Assembly: GCA_902786665.1 (NCBI GenBank)
Contig: CADADN010000008.1
Coordinates: 1-64,000 of the forward strand
From: an uncultured Prevotellaceae bacterium
GTDB lineage: Bacteria; Bacteroidota; Bacteroidia; Bacteroidales; Bacteroidaceae
DNA length: 64,000 nucleotides
Reading direction: 5' to 3'
Below, piece by piece: positions 52,554 to 61,388 of the stretch. Under the pieces are notes generated by a model. That model had not been told where the DNA came from and made no database searches. It saw only the letters and a program-made list of their open reading frames with translations. Numbering within the stretch: the stretch's first letter is position 1; every line of letters begins with the position of its first letter. The translations under genes and the position numbers were made by a program.

Positions 52554-54068
52554 CTATTCCCCTTTAGCCTTTGCAGGCTTGTATTTCACTGTCGTGCCCT
52601 CGGTCTTGAGTACATCTGCGAATGTCTGTGGCTTAATGGTGACCGGTCCTTTCATGAACTCAGGGATGTTGTAGCTTTTCAAGAATTGGCGATGATAGTC
52701 GGGCGAAGCCTGTGGCAGCTCGAAGGGTTTCGAGCCTTTGCCGTTTTCATCAATATGGGCGATGAAAGGCCGTGTGTATCCGCCATCATCCCTTCTGGAA
52801 CTAAAGACCACCCACCTGCCATTGCTCGACCAGGAATGATAACTCTCGGTGTTGTCGGAATTGATTTCCTCCATGTTTCTCAACTCCCCGTTCTTCAAGT
52901 CGAGCAACCAAAGGTCGGCGTCGCGATGCCAGATATGGAACACCCCGTATCCCCCCATGGTGAACATGAGGAACCTCCCGTCGGGAGATACCCTCGGCAG
53001 CGTGGCACTCATCCCCATCGAGTCGGCCTTCAGCACCATCTGCCTTGGTCCAAACTGCTTGGTCTCGGGGTCGAAATCCTTTTTGAAAAGGTTGTATTTC
53101 ACTTCTTTCGCACGGTGTATGACTTGGAAGGAATGTTCCGTGGTGTCGGGAAACTCGAAATGGGCACTGCAATAATAGAGTGTCTTGCCGTCCGGCGCCC
53201 ATGCAGGGAACACCTCGAACTCCTCCGGGTCGTTTTCCAAGTTGGTCACCTCGTTGGTATCCAAGTTGTAGGAGATGATGTCGCTTGCCGCATCATAGAC
53301 CTCGATTTTGTTATGGTCCTTGGTGTGGAAGACCTGCTCCGTCCTGTTGGTGGAATAGACGATGAGTGGGAGCCAAGGATGCCATGCAGGGTAGACGCCG
53401 GCCGAGAGAATGGAGTCGTTCTTCATGTTGACCTTGCTCAGTTTGCCATCATAGGCGATGACCGTGCCACCTTTGCGCTGACGGGCGTGGAACTGCATCC
53501 TTGCGGGGTCGTATTGCTGGTAATTGTGGCAATTGATGCACTGCCCGGTGTCTTCTTTGGAACAAAGCATGTTGTCGTAAATCACACTCTCAACATAATC
53601 CTCCAGACACCTTTGGTTGATGGTGAGTTCCTCGTAAGCGACATACGAAGGGGAAATGAGACGGTAACTGATGTAGGGGTCTATGGAGTCGTTGGACACG
53701 GTGATATGGAAAGGTTGGTACTTCGTCCACTGACCATCGTTGTTGGCATACACCTCGACGGTGATTTCCTTTCCCTTGGACTGTACCACCATCTCCTTCC
53801 ATTCCTCCTCATCGGGTTGGACCGACTCCCCACCCCACACGAATTCTGCATCACCACAAGAGAATCGAGCCACCATCTCCTCGGCTTGATGGTCCATCTC
53901 GAAAGCCAGAGGCGCGATGTTCACCGGGATGGTGACATCCACATAGTCGGGGTAGATGGCCGGCAGTTTGTTGTCGGTGGTGTATTGTTCAGGCACCTTG
54001 ACACCGGTGCATGCCACAAGTGCGAAAACTGTGGCTGCAAAGAGGCAGGATGTATATCTTTTCTTCAT
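52554..54068 (-). CDS. PD40/TolB-like beta-propeller lipoprotein with a CxxCH motif
   Basis: From the ATG at 54068 the protein has 504 residues and lipobox ALVAC (Cys20). An N-terminal beta domain (about 25-150) is followed by a cytochrome c-type CINCH motif (Cys177-His181) and then PD40 propeller repeats: 'AGVYPAWHPWLPLIVYS', 'VFPAWAPDGKTLYYCSA', 'LPRVSPDGRFLMFTM', 'YHSWSSNGRWVVFSS'. The propeller may bind a partner or glycan; the CxxCH could bind heme. Upstream extension to 54143 lacks a signal, so MKKRYTSC is the start. It is downstream of the DUF6057 gene by 75 nt and probably shares its transcript. Role unknown. Confidence 0.75.
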   Translation of the reverse strand: MKKRYTSCLFAATVFALVACTGVKVPEQYTTDNKLPAIYPDYVDVTIPVNIAPLAFEMDHQAEEMVARFSCGDAEFVWGGESVQPDEEEWKEMVVQSKGKEITVEVYANNDGQWTKYQPFHITVSNDSIDPYISYRLISPSYVAYEELTINQRCLEDYVESVIYDNMLCSKEDTGQCINCHNYQQYDPARMQFHARQRKGGTVIAYDGKLSKVNMKNDSILSAGVYPAWHPWLPLIVYSTNRTEQVFHTKDHNKIEVYDAASDIISYNLDTNEVTNLENDPEEFEVFPAWAPDGKTLYYCSAHFEFPDTTEHSFQVIHRAKEVKYNLFKKDFDPETKQFGPRQMVLKADSMGMSATLPRVSPDGRFLMFTMGGYGVFHIWHRDADLWLLDLKNGELRNMEEINSDNTESYHSWSSNGRWVVFSSRRDDGGYTRPFIAHIDENGKGSKPFELPQASPDYHRQFLKSYNIPEFMKGPVTIKPQTFADVLKTEGTTVKYKPAKAKGE

Positions 54069-54143
54069 GATGGTGGTTTTCTGGATTTTTTTACGAGGTC
54101 CTAAAATCATGGATATCCAAGAGTTCCCAAAGACGTTTGACAA

Positions 54144-56099
54144 TCAATATAGTTTTTGGTCACGGTTGAGGAAATAGTCGAAAAAGAAGGTATGCCCGAA
54201 TCGACTTATCATACGGTCGTGGAGCACGGCCTCGCTCGTTCCCTGGGGTTGTTGCTGCGCCATTTGCATGAAGTTGGCATAAGTCTCCACCACTTCTTTG
54301 TCGAAAGGCATCTTGCTGATGTCCACCTGGTTTTCAAGATGTCCATAGAGATATGCCGCTTCTTGGTAGTGTCTCGGTATGTGCTGCCCATTGTGCAGTT
54401 CGGTGTAACGGAAGAACCTGGGCCAGAAGGTCTGGATGTCCTTGGTCCACAATGCCCCGACAAGCGAGAGTTCCTGAACCAGCGGGTCATCGGAATCAAG
54501 CTTGGTCAAGTGATACATAAGGTAATACTCCACAATGGAATTGTCGCTGTTGAGCGAGTCGTCATACCCCATGAGCCGCGACACCGTCTCATAGGTCTTG
54601 TCCTTGAGCATCGCTTGCTTGTTGTGAAGATATTGCTCCTGCTGCTCCGCCCATGCCCTGTGGTATTTGGTCTTCTTGAGGATGTTGAGGTATTTTTCCG
54701 CCAATTTCCACTCCTCGTTCATCAAAGAGCATTTGGCCATGTACTTGATGAATTCGGCACAATTGCCATATTCCACACCGTCCTCCATACACCACCTGAA
54801 ACAATAATTGACCAGTCCGTAGTGGAAATAAAGCTGTTTCCCCACGACCTGCATCATGCGCACGACAATGGGCGTCTTGCTTTCCTTCGAGCCAATGCGG
54901 TAGTAATACATCTCGTCGCCTATGCGTCCCTTGCGGAAGAGCGCAAGGTTTTTCATCGCAACCATCGCCCTTGTCGGCTCATCATACACTTCTTTCGCCT
55001 CTGCAAGGATGCCATCCCAATCCTCATTCTCCATGCATCGTGCCATGGACAATTCCTTGTGATAGTTCACATCCTTGTACCAGAAATGCCACACACCGAA
55101 GCCGACGAGCGCGACAAGGCATAGTTGGGAAACGGCCCACAGGAGAAGCCGCTGCCCATCTTTGTTCGCGGCAGTCTTCTGCTTAAGAGCATTCTTCTTC
55201 TGCTTCTGCTGCTTTTTCCCTTTCTTCTGCTTCTTATCATCCAAGGGTTTGGCCACCTGGGGCGCCTCGACTCGTTGTTCGACACTCTTGGCCCTTTGGT
55301 TGCAAGCGACGGCGAGGATGGCATAAAAAGCCACCAACAAGGCATAGGGAACATAGTAGTTGTTGTATGTCTCCGCAATCTTGAATAGCGGCAACGCCAC
55401 GGCATAGATGTTGGCAAAATTGGTCTCGTGGTATACGAGCCGGTAGAAAATCACCGGCACCGCGACAACACATACGACGGCAACCGCCAAGTTGACCAAT
55501 TTTGCCGTCGTGGCCATGTCTGTGAGCCGCAAGGCAAGCAAGGCCATCAAGGCTACCGCCACCAACCCATAGAACCCCATCAAGGGATACGCCACGAAGG
55601 CAAGCAGCGCAAGACAGATCGTACGGATGTAATATCGGGGCGTGATGCACCTGAAGAGCCATACCAATGCCACCGCCAACGTCATCCCTATGGTTGGGAC
55701 GAAGAAATATCCTTTCAACTTGATGTAATACACCCAGTAGTCAAGCGTGACATTGGCAATCAGCAACAAAGCCACAGGAATAATGAGGATGGTGAGCCAT
55801 TTTGTCTTGACCTTGAATGCTTTTGCTGAAAGGAAGACGAGCAACAGCCACCATGCGCCCAACATCGCCACGCCCATCCAAGAATGATACAGATATTGGG
55901 TGAAATAGGAGCCAAGCCATGAAAGAAAGCCTCCCGCCACAACCATTTGCTGCTTGAAGAAGAGAGAAGTGTAAAGGAAAATGCTTCGCTCCTGGACCTT
56001 CCATAGGAGGTTGTTTTCATAAAGCAACAAGCATACGGCCATGGCCACAACGGCCAAAGCTACAATGGCAATGGGCAGCAATCTGAGTTTATCCTTCAT
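54144..56099 (-). CDS. DUF6057-family membrane protein with helical C-terminal domain
   Basis: The 651-residue protein has about nine transmembrane helices in the first 270 residues, a strongly basic K/Q-rich cytoplasmic linker (about 278-318, many KKQ and KKG steps), one more helix near 325-342 and a soluble, mostly helical C-terminal part (about 345-651) that looks like TPR-type repeats. This architecture fits DUF6057, a family known from Bacteroidales with no assigned function. It is followed by the PD40 lipoprotein, suggesting a shared envelope role. A consensus promoter lies just upstream. Confidence 0.75.
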   Translation of the reverse strand: MKDKLRLLPIAIVALAVVAMAVCLLLYENNLLWKVQERSIFLYTSLFFKQQMVVAGGFLSWLGSYFTQYLYHSWMGVAMLGAWWLLLVFLSAKAFKVKTKWLTILIIPVALLLIANVTLDYWVYYIKLKGYFFVPTIGMTLAVALVWLFRCITPRYYIRTICLALLAFVAYPLMGFYGLVAVALMALLALRLTDMATTAKLVNLAVAVVCVVAVPVIFYRLVYHETNFANIYAVALPLFKIAETYNNYYVPYALLVAFYAILAVACNQRAKSVEQRVEAPQVAKPLDDKKQKKGKKQQKQKKNALKQKTAANKDGQRLLLWAVSQLCLVALVGFGVWHFWYKDVNYHKELSMARCMENEDWDGILAEAKEVYDEPTRAMVAMKNLALFRKGRIGDEMYYYRIGSKESKTPIVVRMMQVVGKQLYFHYGLVNYCFRWCMEDGVEYGNCAEFIKYMAKCSLMNEEWKLAEKYLNILKKTKYHRAWAEQQEQYLHNKQAMLKDKTYETVSRLMGYDDSLNSDNSIVEYYLMYHLTKLDSDDPLVQELSLVGALWTKDIQTFWPRFFRYTELHNGQHIPRHYQEAAYLYGHLENQVDISKMPFDKEVVETYANFMQMAQQQPQGTSEAVLHDRMISRFGHTFFFDYFLNRDQKLY

Positions 56100-56123
56100 G
56101 GCAGGTAATTATGGATGGATGTG

Positions 56124-56156
56124 CAAAAGTACACAATTTTTATGTGAACACTCAAA
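56124..56156 (-). promoter_or_regulatory. Promoter of the DUF6057/PD40 genes
   Basis: CAAAAGTA (56124-56131) and CAAA (56153-56156) on the plus strand read TTTG-21 nt-TACTTTTG on the minus strand, a full consensus match. The leader is about 20 nt. Confidence 0.6.
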
Positions 56157-56485
56157 AAAAACCAACTTTTATTACCCATGCCACCACATCTTTTGCAAAA
56201 AAAGTGCGGCACACCTCCACGTCGCGTATGCAAGAAAGAGACAAATGAACAAAAAAACAATGCATCATAGTGATAGAAAATGGCACGAAGTTTGCTAATT
56301 TTTGTACAAAGCGAATGATTTATGAATCAACGAGATAGGGACACTCCATTTAACTTTTTTTAAGCTAAAAAACATACAATAAAAGCACCAACGTAACGTT
56401 ATTTTTATTAATTTTGCAACGCATTTTAAGGATAAATTATTATTTGATTGGCATTCAAGCAGTTAGAAACTTAAGGTAAAACAGG
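56157..56485. other. Intergenic region upstream of rpoD
   Basis: It is A/T-rich and non-coding. A -7 element TAATTTTG lies at 56409-56416, giving a leader of about 60 nt for rpoD. A partial palindrome AACGTAACGTT at about 56390-56400 lies where a -33 box would be. Nothing else is recognised. Confidence 0.45.
56409..56416 (+). promoter_or_regulatory. -7 promoter element of rpoD
   Basis: TAATTTTG matches TAnnTTTG. The -33 position has no TTTG. Confidence 0.5.
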
Positions 56486-57358
56486 ATGAGACAACTTAAA
56501 ATTACAAAAAGCATTACTAATCGTTCGAGCGAGGCACTTGACAAATATCTTGTAGAGATTGGCCGCGCACCACTTATCTCAATTGATGAGGAAATCGAAC
56601 TGGCTCAGAAAATCAAGAAAGGCGGCCCCGAAGGGGAGCGCGCCAAAGACAAGTTGGTGACCGCCAACCTGCGTTTCGTGGTTTCCGTGGCCAAGCAATA
56701 CCAGCACCAAGGACTGACACTCACCGACCTTATCGACGAAGGCAATATCGGCCTGATCAAAGCCGCACAGAAATTTGACGAGACTCGCGGTTTCAAGTTC
56801 ATCTCCTATGCTGTCTGGTGGATTCGCCAAAGCATCCTGCAGGCCATCGCCGAGCAGAGCCGCATCGTGCGCCTGCCACTCAACCAAGTAGGTTCCCTGA
56901 ACAAGATCAACCATGAGATCAACAAGTTCGAGCAAGAGAACATGCGCCACCCCTCCGTTTCCGAACTTTCCGACGCCACCAACCTCGACGAAGAGAAAAT
57001 CGGTCAGAGCTTGATGGCCGACGGCCACCATGTTTCCATCGACGCCCCCTTCCAGGATGGCGAGGACAACTGCATGCTCGACGTGATGGCCAGCGGTGAA
57101 GACAGCCGCACCGACCGCTACGTTGACCATGAGTCGATGGCATTGGAACTGGAGTCCGTGCTCAACAAGGTGCTCAAAGACCGCGAAATCACCATCATCC
57201 GTGAATGTTTCGGCATCGGTCAACCGGAAAAGGGTCTTGAGGAAATCGGCGACCGCCTGGGTCTCACCCGCGAGCGTGTGCGCCAGATTCGCGAGAAGAG
57301 CATTGCCAAGCTTCGTGACAGCGGCAATGCAAAGATATTGATGAAATACCTGGGGTAA
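56486..57358 (+). CDS. rpoD: RNA polymerase primary sigma factor (Bacteroidota short form)
   Basis: The 290-residue sigma-70 protein lacks the long N-terminal region 1.1 of proteobacterial RpoD, as is normal in Bacteroidota. Region 1.2 (SEALDKYLVEIGRAPLIS), region 2 ('LVTANLRFVVSVAKQY', 'LIDEGNIGLIKAAQKFDETRGFKFISYAVWWIRQSI'), region 3 and region 4.2 ('LEEIGDRLGLTRERVRQIREKSIAKLR') are all present. It recognises the TTTG / TAnnTTTG promoters seen across this window. A strong terminator follows directly. Monocistronic. Confidence 0.97.
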   Translation: MRQLKITKSITNRSSEALDKYLVEIGRAPLISIDEEIELAQKIKKGGPEGERAKDKLVTANLRFVVSVAKQYQHQGLTLTDLIDEGNIGLIKAAQKFDETRGFKFISYAVWWIRQSILQAIAEQSRIVRLPLNQVGSLNKINHEINKFEQENMRHPSVSELSDATNLDEEKIGQSLMADGHHVSIDAPFQDGEDNCMLDVMASGEDSRTDRYVDHESMALELESVLNKVLKDREITIIRECFGIGQPEKGLEEIGDRLGLTRERVRQIREKSIAKLRDSGNAKILMKYLG

Positions 57359-57374
57359 GTTTCCCCATCGTTCC

Positions 57375-57410
57375 AAGTGGGTCTCTCGGTTGAGAGACCC
57401 ACTTTTTTTT
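57375..57410 (+). terminator. Intrinsic terminator of rpoD
   Basis: AAGTGGGTCTCTC (57375-57387) pairs perfectly with GAGAGACCCACTT (57392-57404) around GGTT, followed by a T run to 57410. Confidence 0.9.
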
Positions 57411-57454
57411 GTCAAAATTGTTTGAAAAAGGGAAAAAATGGTTATTTTTGTGCC

Positions 57455-59497
57455 ATGATATCGAAGAAGGCATGCTGGAGCCTCCTGGCAGCACTCCTTC
57501 TGGCAGTCATTCCCCAGGCGGCCAGCAGCAAGGACAGATTGGACACTTTGGTGCTCAATCGCATCTTCAATTACCGTGCAAGCATCGACAGCACCATTGA
57601 AGGATATCGCACACAAGCCTACCTGAAATTCCGTGTGAAAACCAATCGCCGCAATGCGACATTGCTATGCGTACCACATCTGTACACGATAGCACGGTCC
57701 AATCAGAAGAGCCATCTTGGAGAGAGCTATCTGACCCTTACCTTTCACGAGTCGGAACCTACGGAGTCGGAAGTGCATGCCCGCACCAGCACCATACACC
57801 GCCACCGCACGGTGATACCCGACGTGTATGGTTACTTGACACCCCACATCTATCAAACAACGCTCCTCAGCGACCACCTCTACTCCCCTTTCCACATCCG
57901 TAACAAGCGTTATTACAAATACACAGTCAAACAGGTGTTCGGAACAAACGCCAACGTGGAGTTCCGCCCTCGCGTAAAAAACACCCAAGCCGTTCGCGGC
58001 AGTGCCATCGTCGACATCGAGACGGGGCGAATCATTCGCTGCACATTATTGGGCGAGTTCGATATGGTTGCTTTCGAAATCAACATCACCATGGGGACGG
58101 AAGGTCTTTCAAGCCTGCTGCCCACATCATGCACATTGAAGACGAAATTCTCCTTCTTGGGCAACCAGCTCCGAGGCATCTATGAAGCAAGATATGGAGA
58201 CATGCCTCTCACCGAGAACACGTTGGTGGAAGGCATACAGGCTCGCGAACTGATAGACTCCCTCCGTCCCATGCCCTTGACTTCCGTAGAGAAAGACATC
58301 TATGCGGAATACGACTCCTTGAGGCGCAGCAGCATCACCGACACCACATCGGTGCGTGAGAAGAATTTCGTAAAGGACTTCCTTTGGGACGTGATAGGAG
58401 ACAACCTGCTCAACCGCATCAAGGGAAGATTCGACAACGACCGTGGCTACTACCGCATTTCCCCCATCATCAACCCCTTGTACCTCTCCTACTCACACCG
58501 CAAGGGGCTCACCTACCGTTTGACGGCACGTGCTGGTTATGTGTTCAACGAGAACAGCGACCTTTACGTACGCACGAAAATCGGCTATTCCTTCAAACTG
58601 AACCACACCTATTTCGACATACCCATCACCTATACGTTCGACGACCGCAACAATGGCAAGATGATGTTGTCGTGGCGCAACGACGAGTTGCAAGCCTCTT
58701 CCACCGTGCTTGACCAGTTGAAGAAGAAACATGGCAACACCTTCGACTGGGACACCCTTGCCCTGGACTATTTCAAGCATTCCCGACTGGTGTTTACCCT
58801 TCAATACGACTTGAACCCGCATGTGGGTCTGAAAACCGGCATCCTTTTCAACCGATGGAGAAGCGTCGACAAAGAAGATTTCAAAGCCCTGGGCAAGCCC
58901 ACATTCTACAAGAGCACGGCACTTTGCGAAGAGTTGACCCTCCGTCCTCTGGGATGGCGCGGCCCGATAGTGACCATCGATTACGAACGGACATTAAACG
59001 GAGTGACCAAGGACAACATGGACTATGAGCGATGGGAGTTCGACTGTTCTTATCTGAAACACCTGCAATGCCTCCGCTCCCTCTCGCTGCGAGCCGGCTT
59101 CGGCTTCTATACGACGGGGACGAAAGACACCTATTTCCTCGACTTCAACAATTTCCGGGAGGACAACATCCCCGGCGGCTGGAATGACGAATGGAGTGGC
59201 GACTTTGAATTGCTTCACAGGAACTGGTACAACTCCTCCCATTATTACGTCCGTGCCAACGCCACCTACGAGTCGCCCTTGCTGCTATTGTCATGGATAC
59301 CCCTGATAGGCACCATCACGGAGAACGAGCGCATTTATGTGAGCGCCCTTCACCTGAGTCAAATCAAATATTACATTGAGTTGGGATACGGTTTCACCAA
59401 CCGACTGCTGTCGATGGGTATCTTCACCGGTTATGAGGAATTCAAGCATTTCTCCATCGGTCTCCGTTTCGACTTCAGATTGTTCGACAGGTGGTAG
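57455..59497 (+). CDS. DUF5686-family outer-membrane protein
   Basis: From the ATG at 57455 the protein has 680 residues with a signal peptide (MISKKACWSLLAALLLAVIPQAASS). The sequence follows the DUF5686 pattern seen in Bacteroidota: N-terminal mixed region with 'Y.LKFRVKTNRRN', central 'FVKDFLWDVIGDNLLNRIKGRF', and a C-terminal beta-barrel part ending in aromatic SIGLRFDFRLF. Many relatives also carry an N-terminal carboxypeptidase-like domain, absent here. The open frame begins at 57377, but that is inside the rpoD terminator, so the later start is chosen. Function unknown; a surface or outer-membrane role is inference. Confidence 0.82.
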   Translation: MISKKACWSLLAALLLAVIPQAASSKDRLDTLVLNRIFNYRASIDSTIEGYRTQAYLKFRVKTNRRNATLLCVPHLYTIARSNQKSHLGESYLTLTFHESEPTESEVHARTSTIHRHRTVIPDVYGYLTPHIYQTTLLSDHLYSPFHIRNKRYYKYTVKQVFGTNANVEFRPRVKNTQAVRGSAIVDIETGRIIRCTLLGEFDMVAFEINITMGTEGLSSLLPTSCTLKTKFSFLGNQLRGIYEARYGDMPLTENTLVEGIQARELIDSLRPMPLTSVEKDIYAEYDSLRRSSITDTTSVREKNFVKDFLWDVIGDNLLNRIKGRFDNDRGYYRISPIINPLYLSYSHRKGLTYRLTARAGYVFNENSDLYVRTKIGYSFKLNHTYFDIPITYTFDDRNNGKMMLSWRNDELQASSTVLDQLKKKHGNTFDWDTLALDYFKHSRLVFTLQYDLNPHVGLKTGILFNRWRSVDKEDFKALGKPTFYKSTALCEELTLRPLGWRGPIVTIDYERTLNGVTKDNMDYERWEFDCSYLKHLQCLRSLSLRAGFGFYTTGTKDTYFLDFNNFREDNIPGGWNDEWSGDFELLHRNWYNSSHYYVRANATYESPLLLLSWIPLIGTITENERIYVSALHLSQIKYYIELGYGFTNRLLSMGIFTGYEEFKHFSIGLRFDFRLFDRW

Positions 59498-59567
59498 GGT
59501 TTTTGCGTGTTTCCTGTTTTTTATTCAAGCAACAGGTTGATTTGAGGAAGCCACACAATCATTGGCA

Positions 59568-59990
59568 TCAGCGTTTTGCACAGTCCGGGCACAACCCCCT
59601 GACGAGCAAACTAACCGTTGCCGACTGGAATCCCTCAGGAAGGTCAACACAAGGAACAGACGTGTCTTCCAGGCAGAATGTCCTACCGCAGGCCTCGCAA
59701 TGGAAATGTGGGTGTTCATCGTCGTCGAAGTCGCCATGCCGGCTCCTGCACAATTCATACCTTGCACCGGCTCCCCCTCCGTCTTCGATGACATGGACGA
59801 GGTGGTGGGCTTTGAAAAGCGTGAGCACTCTGAAAATGCCAGACTTGTCGATGGTGAGGATTTTCCTTTCCAACTCAGCCATCGTCATAGGTTGAGAAGA
59901 ACGGTCAAGCTCCCTTGCCACCACGATGCGATTTGCAGTCACCTTGACCCCATGACTTTCAAGCATCTCCACATACTCTTTGCTGTCCAT
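59568..59990 (-). CDS. Fur-family metal-dependent transcriptional regulator
   Basis: The 140-residue protein has an N-terminal winged helix (about 1-80, 'LESHGVKVTANRIVVARELDRSSQPMTMAELERKI', 'GIFRVLTLFKAHHLVHVIED') and a C-terminal dimerisation domain. That domain carries the HPHFHCEACG and LCPDCAKR cysteine pairs of the structural zinc site. Fur-family proteins repress metal uptake or oxidative-stress genes. The subfamily (Fur, Zur or PerR) cannot be fixed from the residues. It is convergent with DUF5686 and divergent from the gene at 60092. Confidence 0.88.
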   Translation of the reverse strand: MDSKEYVEMLESHGVKVTANRIVVARELDRSSQPMTMAELERKILTIDKSGIFRVLTLFKAHHLVHVIEDGGGAGARYELCRSRHGDFDDDEHPHFHCEACGRTFCLEDTSVPCVDLPEGFQSATVSLLVRGLCPDCAKR

Positions 59991-60057
59991 TTGCGTATTT
60001 TTGTGCGAAAGTAATCAATTATCAACAAAAAAAAGACAATGGATAGCAAAAGTTTTG

Positions 60058-60065
60058 TAATTTTG
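60058..60065 (+). promoter_or_regulatory. -7 promoter element of the gene at 60092
   Basis: TAATTTTG matches TAnnTTTG and overlaps the first base of the in-frame ATG at 60065. That ATG is thus before transcription start, and 60092 is the start. Confidence 0.55.
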
Positions 60066-60091
60066 TGTCCGACATCCAATCCATATGCGAT

Positions 60092-60721
60092 ATGAAGTTA
60101 AAGAAAGCGTCCATTTTCATCACCTTACTCTCTGTTCTGGCTTTTTCAAGTTCATGGACGGCTCGCGCCAACACGAGCAGCAACGAGTCTCGCAAAATCT
60201 TCGACTACACTTACAACCTTGTGTTCGGCCCACAAGGCTCCTCCCTTTCCTACAATGTGAACATCATCGGCATACTGAATGTGAGCGGTTCGATATGGCA
60301 CAAGAACAAAAAGCGACGATACTCCGAGTCACGTTACATGAGTTGGAACGACGGCCAGAAAGAATACTATGTCGACAACAAGAAAAAGACGGTGAGCCTA
60401 TACATTGCCGGCACCCGAAAAAGCGAGCGTTATGGCAACAACTTCACGTTCCATCCCGATGACTACACTTACTCCCACAAGGAGACGAAAACCACGTATG
60501 AGTTGAACATCGACGCGCGGAAGGAAGTGAGTGGCATCAAACATATGATAGCTATCATCGACAAGCGCACACGCGCCCCCAAATATCTAAAGATAAAGGT
60601 GTTATGGTTTTGGACAACAGTCAGCATAACCAATTTCCGCAGTGGTATCAGCGACGACGTATTCATTTTCCCCGCGGAAAGATTCAAATCCTACGCCTTC
60701 ATCGACCGGCGGAAGAAATAA
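60092..60721 (+). CDS. Small secreted protein of unknown function, possibly LolA-like fold
   Basis: The 209-residue protein has a signal peptide (MKLKKASIFITLLSVLAFSSS). The mature part is rich in beta strands with alternating hydrophobic and charged residues ('YSESRYMSWNDGQKEYYVDNKKKTVSLYIAG'), recalling the LolA/DUF3108-type half barrel that binds lipoproteins or lipids. I cannot assign a family firmly. It is divergent from the Fur-family regulator, which might control it. A bidirectional hairpin follows its stop. Confidence 0.65.
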   Translation: MKLKKASIFITLLSVLAFSSSWTARANTSSNESRKIFDYTYNLVFGPQGSSLSYNVNIIGILNVSGSIWHKNKKRRYSESRYMSWNDGQKEYYVDNKKKTVSLYIAGTRKSERYGNNFTFHPDDYTYSHKETKTTYELNIDARKEVSGIKHMIAIIDKRTRAPKYLKIKVLWFWTTVSITNFRSGISDDVFIFPAERFKSYAFIDRRKK

Positions 60722-60760
60722 GCACGGAATCCTGCATCCTCCATACACACCGCCATCAAC

Positions 60761-60800
60761 ACATTCGCACTTGCGTGGATAGCCACACAAGTGCGAATGT
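60761..60800. terminator. Long hairpin between convergent genes
   Basis: ACATTCGCACTTG (60761-60773) pairs perfectly with CAAGTGCGAATGT (60788-60800), with a further GTGG/CCAC inside. It lies between genes ending at 60721 (+) and 60845 (-). The T run is weak on both strands, so it may terminate in both directions or protect 3' ends. Confidence 0.6.
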
Positions 60801-60844
60801 CATAACTGAGCGTATCCTGCCACCACGTGGTGGAGACAAGAAGG

Positions 60845-61246
60845 CTATTTTTTGTTCTTCTTGTAATATTCCAGACCTCTTTTGACGGTCTTTTTCACAC
60901 AATTGGAAGAGATGGTGGCACCAGTGACGCCGTCAACTTTCGCATTGATGGCACTGTTGACTGTCATGCCATTCCACTTGCTCAGGATGCCGTTCTTCAC
61001 TTTCAAGAAATACTTGGGTGTCTCCTGATTGGGCAATGCCTCCACTTTGACAACTTTGTTGTTGGAGATGTAAATCTTCAAAGGTGTGGGACCATTGTAA
61101 CCCTTGATGTCGGATGCAATGGTCGTGGTGTTGACGATGGTCTGGTTTCCACTTTTTGTAATGACCGGCTCACCAGGCATGGCACTTACCATGAGAGCTG
61201 CTGCCAAAAGAGTGAAAACAGTCTTTTTGATGTTGTTGATATTCAT
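60845..61246 (-). CDS. Secreted FMN-binding domain protein
   Basis: The 133-residue protein has a signal peptide (about 1-24) and one FMN-binding domain like those of NqrC and RnfG. The flavinylation motif reads DGVTGATISS (from Asp105). In the known consensus, FMN is joined by a phosphoester to the last Thr/Ser of the motif, here Ser113 rather than the usual Thr. An ApbE flavin transferase would be needed and is not in this window. Likely an extracytoplasmic electron carrier. Confidence 0.82.
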   Translation of the reverse strand: MNINNIKKTVFTLLAAALMVSAMPGEPVITKSGNQTIVNTTTIASDIKGYNGPTPLKIYISNNKVVKVEALPNQETPKYFLKVKNGILSKWNGMTVNSAINAKVDGVTGATISSNCVKKTVKRGLEYYKKNKK

Positions 61247-61274
61247 TTTTCTTGTTTTTTATGATTGTTGATTC

Positions 61275-61345
61275 GTTGTTTCGGGATAACGGGATTTCGG
61301 GATAACGGTATAACGGAATAACGGTATAACGGAATAACGATTTTA
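61275..61345. repeat. Degenerate ATAACGG array
   Basis: GGGATAACGG, GGTATAACGG and GAATAACGG alternate at about 8-bp spacing between the FMN-binding and TraB genes. Non-coding. Confidence 0.65.
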
Positions 61346-61388
61346 GTAATAAACGACAACTCGAGAATCCGGTATTGCCGTTACAGGG

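Noticed and set aside
57375-57410. The start of DUF5686 at 57377
   Set aside because: Translation from 57377 would begin inside the rpoD terminator stem. The ATG at 57455 gives a good signal peptide.
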